A DNA stretch of 64,000 nucleotides, taken from DASQHW01 sp038238245 (GTDB taxonomy: Bacteria; Actinomycetota; Acidimicrobiia; IMCC26256; PALSA-610). Both the position numbers and the translations under genes were made by a program. How positions within the stretch are numbered: position 1 is the stretch's first letter; each line of letters opens with the position of its first letter. A model generated the notes under the pieces. It saw nothing but the letters and a program-made list of their open reading frames with translations, did not search any database and was not told the DNA's origin. Where the stretch lies: contig JBBRXX010000007.1 in NCBI GenBank assembly GCA_038238245.1, forward strand, positions 1-64,000, in the 5' to 3' direction. Below, one piece after another: positions 50,915-57,814 of this stretch.

Positions 50915-51910
50915 ATGGGTTTGTCTTATGATGCCTACGTGGATACGGCGATGAGCATCCCCGCACTGATGGACCGGCTTCCCGACGACGAGGCCGCGTA
51001 CCGCTTCCTCGAAGACTTGCGCTGGGGCGACCAGCCCGTCTGCCCGCACTGCGCAAGCGTCGGCGATCACTACTTCCTCACGCCCAAGTCCGACGACGGA
51101 CGCAAGACCCGGACCGGCAAGGTCACCGTGCGTCGATTGTGGAAGTGCCGCGACTGCCGGAAGCAGTTTTCCGTTCTCACCGGCACGATCATGCACGGCA
51201 CCAAGATTTCGATTCGGACGTGGGTGTTCGTGATCTTCGAGATGTGCGCAAGCAAAAACGGTGTTACGTCGAGAGAGATCGAGCGCAAGTACGGACTCAC
51301 CCCGCGTAGCGCGTGGTTCCTTCTTCAGCGCATCCGCGAAGCGATGGCTGACGACGACCCGACCTTGTTCTCCGGCATCGTGACCGCTGACGAAACGTTC
51401 CTCGGCCCCGACCCGAAGAACTTCCACCGGTCGAAGCGGTGGAGTGACGAGAACAAAGGCCAGGACGCCAAGACCGCGGTGTTGAGCCTCGTTCACCGCG
51501 AGACCGGCCGCGTCCGTTCACGCGTGGTGCCGAACGTTCGCCGCGACACGCTGAAGGCTGCGATTCTGAAGCATGTAGACCTTCCCGCGACGGTGTTGCA
51601 CACCGACGCCGCGATGTCCTACACCCGTATCGGCTGGAAGGCCGCAGAGCACCACACCGTCAACCACAAGCTCGGCGAATACGTACGCGGCAACGTCACG
51701 ACGAACCACGCGGAAGGATTCTTCGCACAGTTGAAGCGCAGCCTCGATGGGACGTTCCATCACGTCTCCGAAGAACACCTTCCCCGGTATCTCTCGGAGT
51801 TCGACTACCGCTGGTCGAGCCGCAAGCTATCGGACACCCGCCGCGTGCAGCGTCTCATGGGTCGTGTGGCGGGCCGGCGCCTCACCTACGACGAACTGAC
51901 CGGCCGCTAG
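50915..51910 (+). CDS. IS1595-family transposase (zinc ribbon plus DDE/DDN domain)
   Basis: About 331 residues from ATG 50915 (ATG 50954 is an alternative; the open frame from 50750 is low-complexity). The N-terminal zinc ribbon is CPHC...CRDCRKQF, followed by LTGTIMHGTKISIRTW typical of the family. An HTH-like segment (GVTSREIERKYGLTPRSAWF) precedes the ISXO2-like catalytic domain: Asp in VTADETFLG, Asp in VLHTDAAMSY and NHAEGFFAQLKRSLDGTFHH. Catalytic residues look intact, so it may still be active. It should act on the 25-bp ends at 48231 and 52493. Confidence 0.88.
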   Translation: MGLSYDAYVDTAMSIPALMDRLPDDEAAYRFLEDLRWGDQPVCPHCASVGDHYFLTPKSDDGRKTRTGKVTVRRLWKCRDCRKQFSVLTGTIMHGTKISIRTWVFVIFEMCASKNGVTSREIERKYGLTPRSAWFLLQRIREAMADDDPTLFSGIVTADETFLGPDPKNFHRSKRWSDENKGQDAKTAVLSLVHRETGRVRSRVVPNVRRDTLKAAILKHVDLPATVLHTDAAMSYTRIGWKAAEHHTVNHKLGEYVRGNVTTNHAEGFFAQLKRSLDGTFHHVSEEHLPRYLSEFDYRWSSRKLSDTRRVQRLMGRVAGRRLTYDELTGR

Positions 51911-51917
51911 TCGCGAC

Positions 51918-52133
51918 CTAGGCGGAGCGAACGGATATCGCGATGAGGATCAGTCCCATCGCGAGAACCGCCAGCACGGTCGCCCGGAAGACGAACCGAC
52001 CTTTCGCCGAGAGCGGCGCGTCCTCGCCGCCGTCGAGTACATCCGGCGATCCGAAGAATGCACTTCCAGGACGCGCGCCCAGTATCCCCGAGCGACGGAT
52101 CACGCCACTGCGACGACGCCACGGCTTCGCCAT
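51918..52133 (-). CDS. Small single-helix membrane protein, third gene of the small-gene run
   Basis: A 71-residue protein from ATG 52133: basic N-terminus (MAKPWRRRSGVIRRSG), a polar middle (GSPDVLDGGEDAPLSAKG) and one C-terminal membrane helix (FRATVLAVLAMGLILIAISV). It follows the 50-residue gene by nine bases and ends seven bases from the convergent transposase stop. Family unknown. Confidence 0.5.
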   Translation of the reverse strand: MAKPWRRRSGVIRRSGILGARPGSAFFGSPDVLDGGEDAPLSAKGRFVFRATVLAVLAMGLILIAISVRSA

Positions 52134-52142
52134 GAGCGAGGG

Positions 52143-52295
52143 CTAACTACCGCGCTTCGGCGGAGTGCGCAGCAGCTTTCGCAGCACGTCCTCCGGCTTC
52201 TTCGGATGGAGGCTCACGCGTTCGTCGCGCTCCTCCGGCGTCGGATCGTGCTGCTTCACGGGCGCCTTCCGGCGATTTCCCTTCGGTGCAGCCAT
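52143..52295 (-). CDS. Small basic/charged protein, second gene of the small-gene run
   Basis: 50 residues from ATG 52295: MAAPKGNRRKAPVKQHDPTP then EERDERVSLHPKK and VLRKLLRTPPKRGS. It is highly charged and soluble, the kind of composition seen in small DNA- or protein-binding factors, but no family is recognised. The start is eight bases after the stop of the 46-residue gene and the stop nine bases before the next start, so the three form one transcription unit. Confidence 0.45.
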   Translation of the reverse strand: MAAPKGNRRKAPVKQHDPTPEERDERVSLHPKKPEDVLRKLLRTPPKRGS

Positions 52296-52303
52296 ATCCC
52301 GGT

Positions 52304-52444
52304 TCACCGAACCAGCAGGTATACGCACGAACTAATGACAATCAAGGCGACGACCGCCATCCACGAGGTCGCCGCCCACCGCCGCCACCCGCCTCGTTCC
52401 CGCCAACGGCGCGTCCCATCCTTGTCGTACCTGTACGAGATCAC
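52304..52444 (-). CDS. 46-residue single-helix membrane peptide, first gene of the small-gene run
   Basis: GTG at 52444 with TAGCCT (52456-52451 on the minus strand) six bases upstream, a clean leaderless promoter. The peptide has a basic aromatic N-terminus (VISYRYDKDGTRRWRERGGW) and one membrane helix (MAVVALIVISSCVYLLV) ending at VR. The promoter starts only 13 bases inside the right terminal repeat, so this unit is tightly packed against the transposon end. Too short for ordinary gene finders. Confidence 0.5.
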   Translation of the reverse strand: MISYRYDKDGTRRWRERGGWRRWAATSWMAVVALIVISSCVYLLVR

Positions 52445-52450
52445 GGGCCG

Positions 52451-52456
52451 AGGCTA
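52451..52456 (-). promoter_or_regulatory. Leaderless-type -10 box of the small-gene run
   Basis: Minus strand TAGCCT, six bases before GTG 52444. Upstream sequence runs straight into the right terminal repeat (52469-52493), which may carry the rest of the promoter. Confidence 0.5.
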
Positions 52457-52468
52457 ACCGCCCAAGTT

Positions 52469-52493
52469 TGGGTGTGTCACCGAACACATCCCC
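52469..52493. repeat. Right terminal inverted repeat of the transposon
   Basis: Reverse complement of 48231-48255 with one mismatch; followed by the octamer GGACAACC. Confidence 0.85.
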
Positions 52494-52501
52494 GGACAAC
52501 C
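52494..52501. repeat. Right target-site duplication GGACAACC
   Basis: Identical to 48223-48230. The next nine bases outward, GGGGATGTG, equal the first nine bases of the transposon end. Confidence 0.85.
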
Positions 52502-52617
52502 GGGGATGTGACAAACCGCGGCTTCCTTGGTTCGGGGTGCAGATCGCAGTCGAGCGCACGAGTGGGCCCATTAGTGGGCTATGGACGGCCGCTGACCTGA
52601 GGTCGCGCACTGAGCGT

Positions 52618-52908
52618 GTGGCGATTCCCGCGGTGCGTTACAGCAACCGTGAGTGGTTCCAGGACGGCCGGGCTCTTGGCCGTCGACTACAGGTCACCTG
52701 GCACACTGACCAGGGAACGGCCGTGCTCAGCATCTGGCAGGGCGACACGTGTGCGGCGACGTTTCAACTGCCGATCGAGCAGACCGCTCGGTTGATCGCT
52801 CATCTCGCAGAGGGTCTCGCTGCGACGGGCGACCCGTCACCTATCCGGCAGTCGCCAGAGCCAGTCTCAGGGCTGCGCCGAATCACTGCGTGGCTGCGCC
52901 GGTGGTGA
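52618..52908 (+). CDS. Hypothetical protein
   Basis: About 96 residues from GTG 52618; the frame is open back into the transposon end, so the true start could be somewhat earlier. The translation is protein-like and beta-rich (RYSNREWFQDGRALGRRLQV, TAVLSIWQGDTCAATFQLP) with a helical end (LIAHLAEGLAATG). No family is recognised. A tiny hydrophobic frame starts within its stop codon. Confidence 0.45.
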   Translation: MAIPAVRYSNREWFQDGRALGRRLQVTWHTDQGTAVLSIWQGDTCAATFQLPIEQTARLIAHLAEGLAATGDPSPIRQSPEPVSGLRRITAWLRRW

Positions 52909-53009
52909 GGGTTGTTCAGGCGGTGTTCTGCACGATCGGATTCGCGGCGCTGCCGGTGTTGCGCCTGCACGTCTTGATCGTCGTGCTCCTCGCCAGAGCG
53001 CTCGGCTGA
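52905..53009 (+). CDS. Possible 34-residue hydrophobic peptide, coupled to the preceding gene
   Basis: GTG at 52905 overlaps the preceding TGA as GTGA. The 34 residues (VRVVQAVFCTIGFAALPVLR then LHVLIVVLLARALG) are almost entirely hydrophobic, enough for one or two membrane passes. Coupling is the only support; it may be chance. Confidence 0.25.
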   Translation: MRVVQAVFCTIGFAALPVLRLHVLIVVLLARALG

Positions 53010-53034
53010 CCAGCCCTTTGCCGTCGCTTGCTAC

Positions 53035-53157
53035 CTACGGAAACTTGTTGGCCGCGTACACGAGCAGTGCGAACAGGGCGACGCATGCGATGACGGCCAC
53101 GATCGTCGCGGATGCTGTGACCTTCGGCGACTGCTTCGCGACCAGGACGGCCAGCAC
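53035..53157 (-). CDS. Possible 40-residue single-helix membrane protein
   Basis: From GTG 53157 the minus strand reads VLAVLVAKQSPKVTASATIV then AVIACVALFALLVYAANKFP and TAG: a short basic segment and one membrane helix with a charged end. Too short for ordinary gene finders. No ribosome site is seen, so confidence is low, but the composition differs from the Arg/Ser-rich shadow frames around it. Confidence 0.35.
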   Translation of the reverse strand: MLAVLVAKQSPKVTASATIVAVIACVALFALLVYAANKFP

Positions 53158-53502
53158 TCTGCAAGCGTAGAGGCGACAGCGCGATGCCGGCGCCGGCTCG
53201 TGGACCTCACCGGCAACTCAGATGAACGGAGCGACCGTCCTTCGGTGCGGTCGCTCGCGCCGCTCAATGTGGTTCACCTCGCCGAGTAGGCCGGCGTCCA
53301 TCGTTCTGCACATTCTTCGTGGAAATCGGCGCGGGCACGATGCGTCGGAACTCGGGAATGCGACGTCCTTGGCGACCGCATCCCAGCGGTCTATCGTCCG
53401 GCTCGGAGGGTGGCGTCGCCAGGCTCGCTCTGCCCGCGCGGCCGGTGCGAACCTCTCCTCCTCCTGCGGACAGGTCCCCCAGACCCCGGGACCGTCCCGC
53501 CG
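53158..53502. other. Intergenic stretch without a recognisable gene
   Basis: About 345 bases; frames on both strands are Arg/Ser-rich and lack start signals. No repeat or RNA gene was seen. Confidence 0.35.
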
Positions 53503-53775
53503 CTACTCGACCGGCGTGACCAGGACCATCGGCTCGCGGCAATGGCGGGGTGGCTCAGGCACCTCGCCTTCGGGCGCGGCATAGAGCACGGCCTGCGCAC
53601 CGCACACGATGCATCGGTAGCGGTAGTCGACGTCCTCGAGCGGCATCTCGCCGGGCTCGGGCGGCGGCTCGGTGTTGAAGTTGCGGATCATCTTGGCGCC
53701 GAGCAGGTACAGCAGCACCGCGGCCACCAACGCGATGGCCACCCGCAACACCCACCAAAGAACTTCGACCATCAC
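53503..53775 (-). CDS. Small membrane-anchored zinc-ribbon-like protein
   Basis: A 90-residue protein: one N-terminal membrane helix (VLRVAIALVAAVLLYLLGAK), a Pro-rich acidic linker (NTEPPPEPGEMPLEDVDY) and a C-terminal ribbon with YRCIVCGAQAVLYAAPEG and RHCREPM, giving three Cys and one nearby His as possible metal ligands. This arrangement recurs in actinobacteria without assigned function. The ATG at 53775 lies about 100 bases downstream of a hairpin after the thiolase gene on the same strand. Confidence 0.65.
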   Translation of the reverse strand: MMVEVLWWVLRVAIALVAAVLLYLLGAKMIRNFNTEPPPEPGEMPLEDVDYRYRCIVCGAQAVLYAAPEGEVPEPPRHCREPMVLVTPVE

Positions 53776-53872
53776 TGCTCAGGTTACGAGGACTTCGCGC
53801 GGCAAAAGTCCGCACGAAGCCGTGAGCGAAGGCGGAGCCGAAGCGAACTGGCCGGAGCGGCGACTCCCTTGA

Positions 53873-53889
53873 GGGCGGGAGCCCCGCCC
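53873..53889. terminator. GC hairpin after the thiolase gene
   Basis: GGGCGGG-AGC-CCCGCCC is a perfect 7-bp stem with a 3-base loop, 20 bases past the thiolase stop on the minus strand. No T-run. Confidence 0.35.
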
Positions 53890-53909
53890 GCAGCGAGCGC
53901 GACCAGAAG

Positions 53910-55070
53910 TTAAAGGCGCTCGATGATCGTCGCGTTCGCCATGCCGCCGCCTTCGCACATCGTCTGAAGGCCGTAGCGGCCGCCCGTGCGCTCGAGCTCG
54001 TTCAGCAAGGTCGCCATGAGCCGCGCGCCGGATGCGCCGAGCGGGTGGCCGAGGGCGATGGCGCCACCGTTGACATTGACCTTCGACATGTCGGGGTGGT
54101 GCTCCTTCTCCCACGCGAGCACCACGGGAGCGAAGGCTTCGTTGATCTCCACGAGGTCCATCTGATCGAGCGTCATCTTCGCCCGCTCGAGCACCTTGGT
54201 CGTCGCGGGGATCGGGCCGGTCAGCATCATCACCGGGTCGACACCCGCCAGTGCGAACGTGTGGAACCGGGCGCGTGGCTTCAGCCCCAGCTCATTGGCC
54301 TTCTCTTCGGTCATCACGAGCACGGCCGCGGCACCGTCGGTGATCTGCGACGAGTTCGCGGCGGTGATGACACCGTCGGGCTTGAACGCAGGCTTGAGCG
54401 TGGCGAGCTTCTCGATCGTCGAGTCGGGACGGATGCCCTCGTCGCGCGTCATGGTCTCCGCGCCGTCGTCGGTCTTGATGTCGATCGGCAGGATCTCGCG
54501 CTCGAAGCGACCCTCCTCGGTCGCGCGTGCGGCACGCCGGTGGGACTCGACGGAGAACGCGTCGTTCTGCTCACGCGAGATCCCCCACTTCTCGGAGATC
54601 AGCTCGGCGGAGATTCCCTGCGGCACGAGGTTCGGGTAGCGCGTGGTCATCATCGGCCCGAACGGGAAGCCGTACTTGCCCTCGACCACCGACGCGCCCA
54701 TCGGCACACGAGTCATGTTCTCGACCCCGGCGGCGATGACGATGTCGTACGCGCCCGCGATCACGCCCTGGGCGGCAAAGTGCGCCGCCTGTTGCGACGA
54801 GCCACATTGACGGTCGACGGTCGTGCCGACGGTGGTCTCGGGGAAGCCTGCGGCGAGCGCGGCGTTGCGCGCCACGTTCACACCTTGTTCGCCTACCTGC
54901 ATGACGCAACCCATGATCACGTCCTCGACGAGCGCCGGGTCGAGGTCGTTGCGCTCGACGAGCGCGCGCAGCACGTGCGCGGCGAGGTCGACGGGGTGGA
55001 CGCCCTTGAGCTTGCCGTTGCGGCGTCCGAGGGGGGAACGGACCGCGTCGACGATGACGGCGGTGGGCAT
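53910..55070 (-). CDS. Acetyl-CoA acetyltransferase (thiolase)
   Basis: A 386-residue type II/I thiolase that condenses or cleaves acyl-CoA. The nucleophile is Cys89 in DRQCGSSQQAA; His and the second Cys lie in IALGHPLGASG (about 343) and QTMCEGGGM (about 373); NEAFAPV is also present. ATG 55070 has GGAGG five bases upstream; the longer frame to 55154 is rejected. It is transcribed away from the histidine phosphatase gene and has no beta-oxidation partner nearby. Confidence 0.93.
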   Translation of the reverse strand: MPTAVIVDAVRSPLGRRNGKLKGVHPVDLAAHVLRALVERNDLDPALVEDVIMGCVMQVGEQGVNVARNAALAAGFPETTVGTTVDRQCGSSQQAAHFAAQGVIAGAYDIVIAAGVENMTRVPMGASVVEGKYGFPFGPMMTTRYPNLVPQGISAELISEKWGISREQNDAFSVESHRRAARATEEGRFEREILPIDIKTDDGAETMTRDEGIRPDSTIEKLATLKPAFKPDGVITAANSSQITDGAAAVLVMTEEKANELGLKPRARFHTFALAGVDPVMMLTGPIPATTKVLERAKMTLDQMDLVEINEAFAPVVLAWEKEHHPDMSKVNVNGGAIALGHPLGASGARLMATLLNELERTGGRYGLQTMCEGGGMANATIIERL

Positions 55071-55203
55071 GGAGGCCTCCAAAACTGGAATGTGAGGGCA
55101 AAACTGAGACTTGACCGGGTGGTCAAGTGTGCCCCTGGCGGGCTCCCCGGTCAAACGCCGCCTGCTTCACTGTCATTCCTATGAGCGAGCCCACGAGCAG
55201 CCC

Positions 55204-55830
55204 GTGAGCGGGACGGTGCAGCAGGTGCTGATCGTGCGGCACGGCGAATCGGCGTGGAACGTCGAGCGCCGCTGGCAGGGCTGGATCGACATCCCGCTCA
55301 CCGCGCAGGGCGAGGCGCAGGCGGCAGCCCGCGCCCGTCATCTCGCGCACGAGGGAGTGCGTCCGCGCGCCGTGTACTCGTCCGACCTGCTGCGCGCGGC
55401 GCGCACTGCCGACGTCATCGCCGCCCATCTCGACGTGCCCGTCGTCACCGACATGGGTTTTCGCGAACGCCACGGCGGGAAGTGGCAGGGCTGCACCGTT
55501 GTCGAGATCGACGAGCGCTGGCCGGGGATGCGCGATCGGTGGCGGCGCGGCGAGCTCGCCGCGCCTCCGGACGGCGAGGACGACACGACCGTGCTGGCGC
55601 GCTTCGACGCGGCGCTCTGGCGCGCGCTCGCACACGTCGGCACCGGCATGCTCACGATCGTCACCCACCATGGCCTCCTGCGGACGGTGGCTGCCCGCGC
55701 CGGCGTCGACGTCGATACCGTGATCCCGAACCTCGGCGGCTTCTGGTTCACCATCGACGACGGCACCCTGCGCGATCCCGTCCCGGTCGATACGCTCCGC
55801 GAAGATGCAGAACGTCCCGCGACGGAGTAG
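55204..55830 (+). CDS. Histidine phosphatase (phosphoglycerate-mutase-like)
   Basis: About 208 residues from GTG 55204. The catalytic RHG motif is in VLIVRHGESAWN (about residues 8-19), the second Arg in YSSDLLRAARTA, Glu in GFRERHGGKWQG and the second His in IVTHHGLLR. Substrates of this branch (phosphosugars, cobalamin or glycerate phosphates) cannot be assigned. An 8-codon frame (ATG 55182) ends on a TGA overlapping this GTG and might couple translation. The PEBP gene overlaps its 3' end by 26 bases. Confidence 0.88.
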   Translation: MSGTVQQVLIVRHGESAWNVERRWQGWIDIPLTAQGEAQAAARARHLAHEGVRPRAVYSSDLLRAARTADVIAAHLDVPVVTDMGFRERHGGKWQGCTVVEIDERWPGMRDRWRRGELAAPPDGEDDTTVLARFDAALWRALAHVGTGMLTIVTHHGLLRTVAARAGVDVDTVIPNLGGFWFTIDDGTLRDPVPVDTLREDAERPATE

Positions 55831-56371
55831 GTACCTGGCGAGCAGCTGCGCGTTCCTTGCGCTCATCGCGTTGACCGCGTGCGGCAGCGATGACCAGGCG
55901 AGCGCACCTTCGACGACGACCGTCGCGCCGGCGACGACAACGACCGCACCGGTGGCCAAGATCGTTGTCACGAGCACCGCGTTCGTCGACAACGGACCGA
56001 TCCCGAGCCGGTACACGTGCGAGGGCGGAAACGGGGTCGTGCCGGTCGCATGGACGGGCATCCCGGACAACGCAGTCAGCGTCGCCCTCGTCGTGCACGA
56101 TCCCGACGCTCCGGTGGGGGGCGGCTTCCTGCACTGGCTCGTGCTGGGTCTCCCACCGACCGACGGCGCGGTCCCACCCATACCGGTCAGCGCGCGCCAG
56201 CTCGCCAATGGCGCGGGTCAGCCGCTGTGGACCGGACCGTGTCCGCCCGCGGGCCCGCTGCACCACTATCGCTTCACCGTCTCCGCCCTGAACAAGGATG
56301 TGCAGACGCAGGACGAGATCGCGGGCGCCACGATCGCGCAGGGCGTCCTCGTCGGCACGTATAGCCGCTGA
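55805..56371 (+). CDS. PEBP-family (YbhB/YbcL-like) lipoprotein
   Basis: A 188-residue protein. The lipoprotein signal (LASSCAFLALIALTACGSDD) ends in lipobox LTAC, then a Thr/Ala-rich linker (about 35-50). The PEBP fold carries IPSRYTCEGGNGVVPVAWTG, the ligand-pocket VVHDPDAPVGGGFLHWLV and GPCPPAGPLHHYRFTV. Bacterial members bind phosphorylated or phospholipid ligands, and activity is unclear. It is anchored on the outer face of the membrane and overlaps the histidine phosphatase gene by 26 bases. Confidence 0.9.
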   Translation: MQNVPRRSRYLASSCAFLALIALTACGSDDQASAPSTTTVAPATTTTAPVAKIVVTSTAFVDNGPIPSRYTCEGGNGVVPVAWTGIPDNAVSVALVVHDPDAPVGGGFLHWLVLGLPPTDGAVPPIPVSARQLANGAGQPLWTGPCPPAGPLHHYRFTVSALNKDVQTQDEIAGATIAQGVLVGTYSR

Positions 56372-56388
56372 GCGTCGCACCCTCCGCG

Positions 56389-56394
56389 TAGGCT
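56389..56394 (+). promoter_or_regulatory. Leaderless-type -10 box of the methyltransferase gene
   Basis: TAGGCT ends eight bases before ATG 56403. No ribosome site is present. Confidence 0.4.
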
Positions 56395-56402
56395 GCCAGG
56401 CG

Positions 56403-57809
56403 ATGACGACGCCGAAAAAGCGCGGGACGGCAACCTCGAATTTCGGCGTCAGCAAGCGCGAGAGCCATGACGCGTCGGCGTTCTACGAGCGGTTCGCGAT
56501 GCCCGACGTGTCGAATGACGACACGGTCGTCGCGCCGTACGACATCGACGCCTTTCAGCTCGGCGACGCGCGCCACATGGACGCGATCGTCGACAACTCG
56601 GTCGCGCTCGTGGTGACGTCACCGCCGTACTACGCGGGCAAGCAGTATGAGGAGGAGCTCGAACGAGAAGGGGTGCCGAGCTCGTACGGCGAGTACCTCC
56701 AGCTTCTCATCGACGTGTTCGCCGAGTGCGCGCGCAAGCTCGAACCGGGCGGTCGCATCGCAGTCAACGTCGCGAACCTCGGCCGCAAGCCGTACCGCAG
56801 CCTCGCGGCCGACGTCATCCGCATTCTGCAGGACGACCTGAAACTCTTGCTTCGTGGCGAGATCGTGTGGCGCAAGGGTGAAGGTGCCGCCGGCAACTGC
56901 GCGTGGGGATCGTTCCGCAGCCCGGCGAATCCGGTGCTGCGTGATACGACCGAGCGGGTCGTCATCGCGAGCAAGGGCCGGTTCGACCGCGCCCTCAGCA
57001 AGGCAGATCGCGAGCGGCGCAACCTGCCGTTCGAGAACGACATCGAGGCGGACGAATTCATGGCCGCCACGCTCGACGTATGGGACATCCCACCCGAGAG
57101 CGCACGGCGCGTGTCGCATCCTGCGCCGTTCCCGATCGAGCTGCCGGCCCGTCTCATCGAGCTGTACACCTATGAGCGCGATCTCGTGCTCGACCCGTTC
57201 ATGGGCTCGGGTTCGGCGCTGGTCGCGGCCGCGTTGCTGAACCGGCGATACGCCGGCTACGACCTCGACCCCACCTACGTCGACATCGCGCGCCTGCGCG
57301 TGCGCGACGAAGGCACGCCCGAGTCACCCCCGAGTCACGAGCTCCCGGCGCCCGACGTCACCGAGCTCGACTTCGAGGGCAGCTTTCAGGCCCGCGCCAC
57401 GCGCGAAGGCAAAGCCGCACAAGCGCTCGCCGAGCAGATGCTGCAAGAGGCCGAGTTCACGATCGTCGCCAAGAACTCCCGGGTCCGGGGTACGGGCGTC
57501 ACGATCAACTTCATCGCGACCGATGCCGACGGCCTCGAGTGGTACTTCGACGTGTCCGGCGCGTTCACGAGCACGCGTGGCGGGCTCCTGCGCACGGACA
57601 CGGTGTGGAAGGCGCTCGGACGCGCCCAGGCGCTCGCGCACGCGGGGAAGGAACGCATCGTGTTCCTCACGTCGCATCTGCCTCGCAAGGGCAGTGAGGG
57701 CGACATCGCCCTGCGGAACGCCACCGACATCGTCTACGACGTGATCGAGATGCGCTCCGACACCGGTTACGAGCGGCTCCGGAAATACGCCGCCGGCGGA
57801 CACGCATAG
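56403..57809 (+). CDS. DNA methyltransferase (N4/N6, beta-class order) with C-terminal extension
   Basis: About 468 residues from ATG 56403. Catalytic motif TSPPYY (72-77) precedes the AdoMet motif LVLDPFMGSGSALVAAALLN (about 262-280), the order of beta-class amino methyltransferases. N4-cytosine and N6-adenine targets cannot be separated. About 170 extra C-terminal residues (FTIVAKNSRVRGTGVTINFI, then GLEWYFDVSGAFTSTRGGLL) resemble a degenerate nuclease-like fold (inference). The next gene starts six bases after the stop. A restriction-modification or orphan epigenetic role fits. Confidence 0.85.
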   Translation: MTTPKKRGTATSNFGVSKRESHDASAFYERFAMPDVSNDDTVVAPYDIDAFQLGDARHMDAIVDNSVALVVTSPPYYAGKQYEEELEREGVPSSYGEYLQLLIDVFAECARKLEPGGRIAVNVANLGRKPYRSLAADVIRILQDDLKLLLRGEIVWRKGEGAAGNCAWGSFRSPANPVLRDTTERVVIASKGRFDRALSKADRERRNLPFENDIEADEFMAATLDVWDIPPESARRVSHPAPFPIELPARLIELYTYERDLVLDPFMGSGSALVAAALLNRRYAGYDLDPTYVDIARLRVRDEGTPESPPSHELPAPDVTELDFEGSFQARATREGKAAQALAEQMLQEAEFTIVAKNSRVRGTGVTINFIATDADGLEWYFDVSGAFTSTRGGLLRTDTVWKALGRAQALAHAGKERIVFLTSHLPRKGSEGDIALRNATDIVYDVIEMRSDTGYERLRKYAAGGHA

Positions 57810-57814
57810 GCCGC

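Larger units (their letters stand above)
48231..52493. mobile_element. IS1595-type transposon with passenger genes (4.26 kb)
   Basis: Terminal inverted repeats of 25 bases with one mismatch: left at 48231-48255 (begins GGGGATGTG, ends TGACACACCCA) and right at 52469-52493 (begins TGGGTGTGTCA, ends CACATCCCC). Both are flanked by the identical octamer GGACAACC (48223-48230 and 52494-52501). Eight-base duplications and ends beginning GG fit the IS1595 family, as does the zinc-ribbon DDE transposase inside. IS1595 elements are usually about 1-2 kb, so the remainder is cargo: hypothetical genes, an older transposase fragment and a run of three very small genes. Direct evidence for the boundaries is strong. 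Confidence 0.85.

Noticed and set aside
50905..52480. A shorter insertion sequence bounded by TGACACACCCA and its inverse
   Set aside because: The flanks give no matching 8-base duplication, whereas 48231-52493 has one; kept only as a possible ancestral end.
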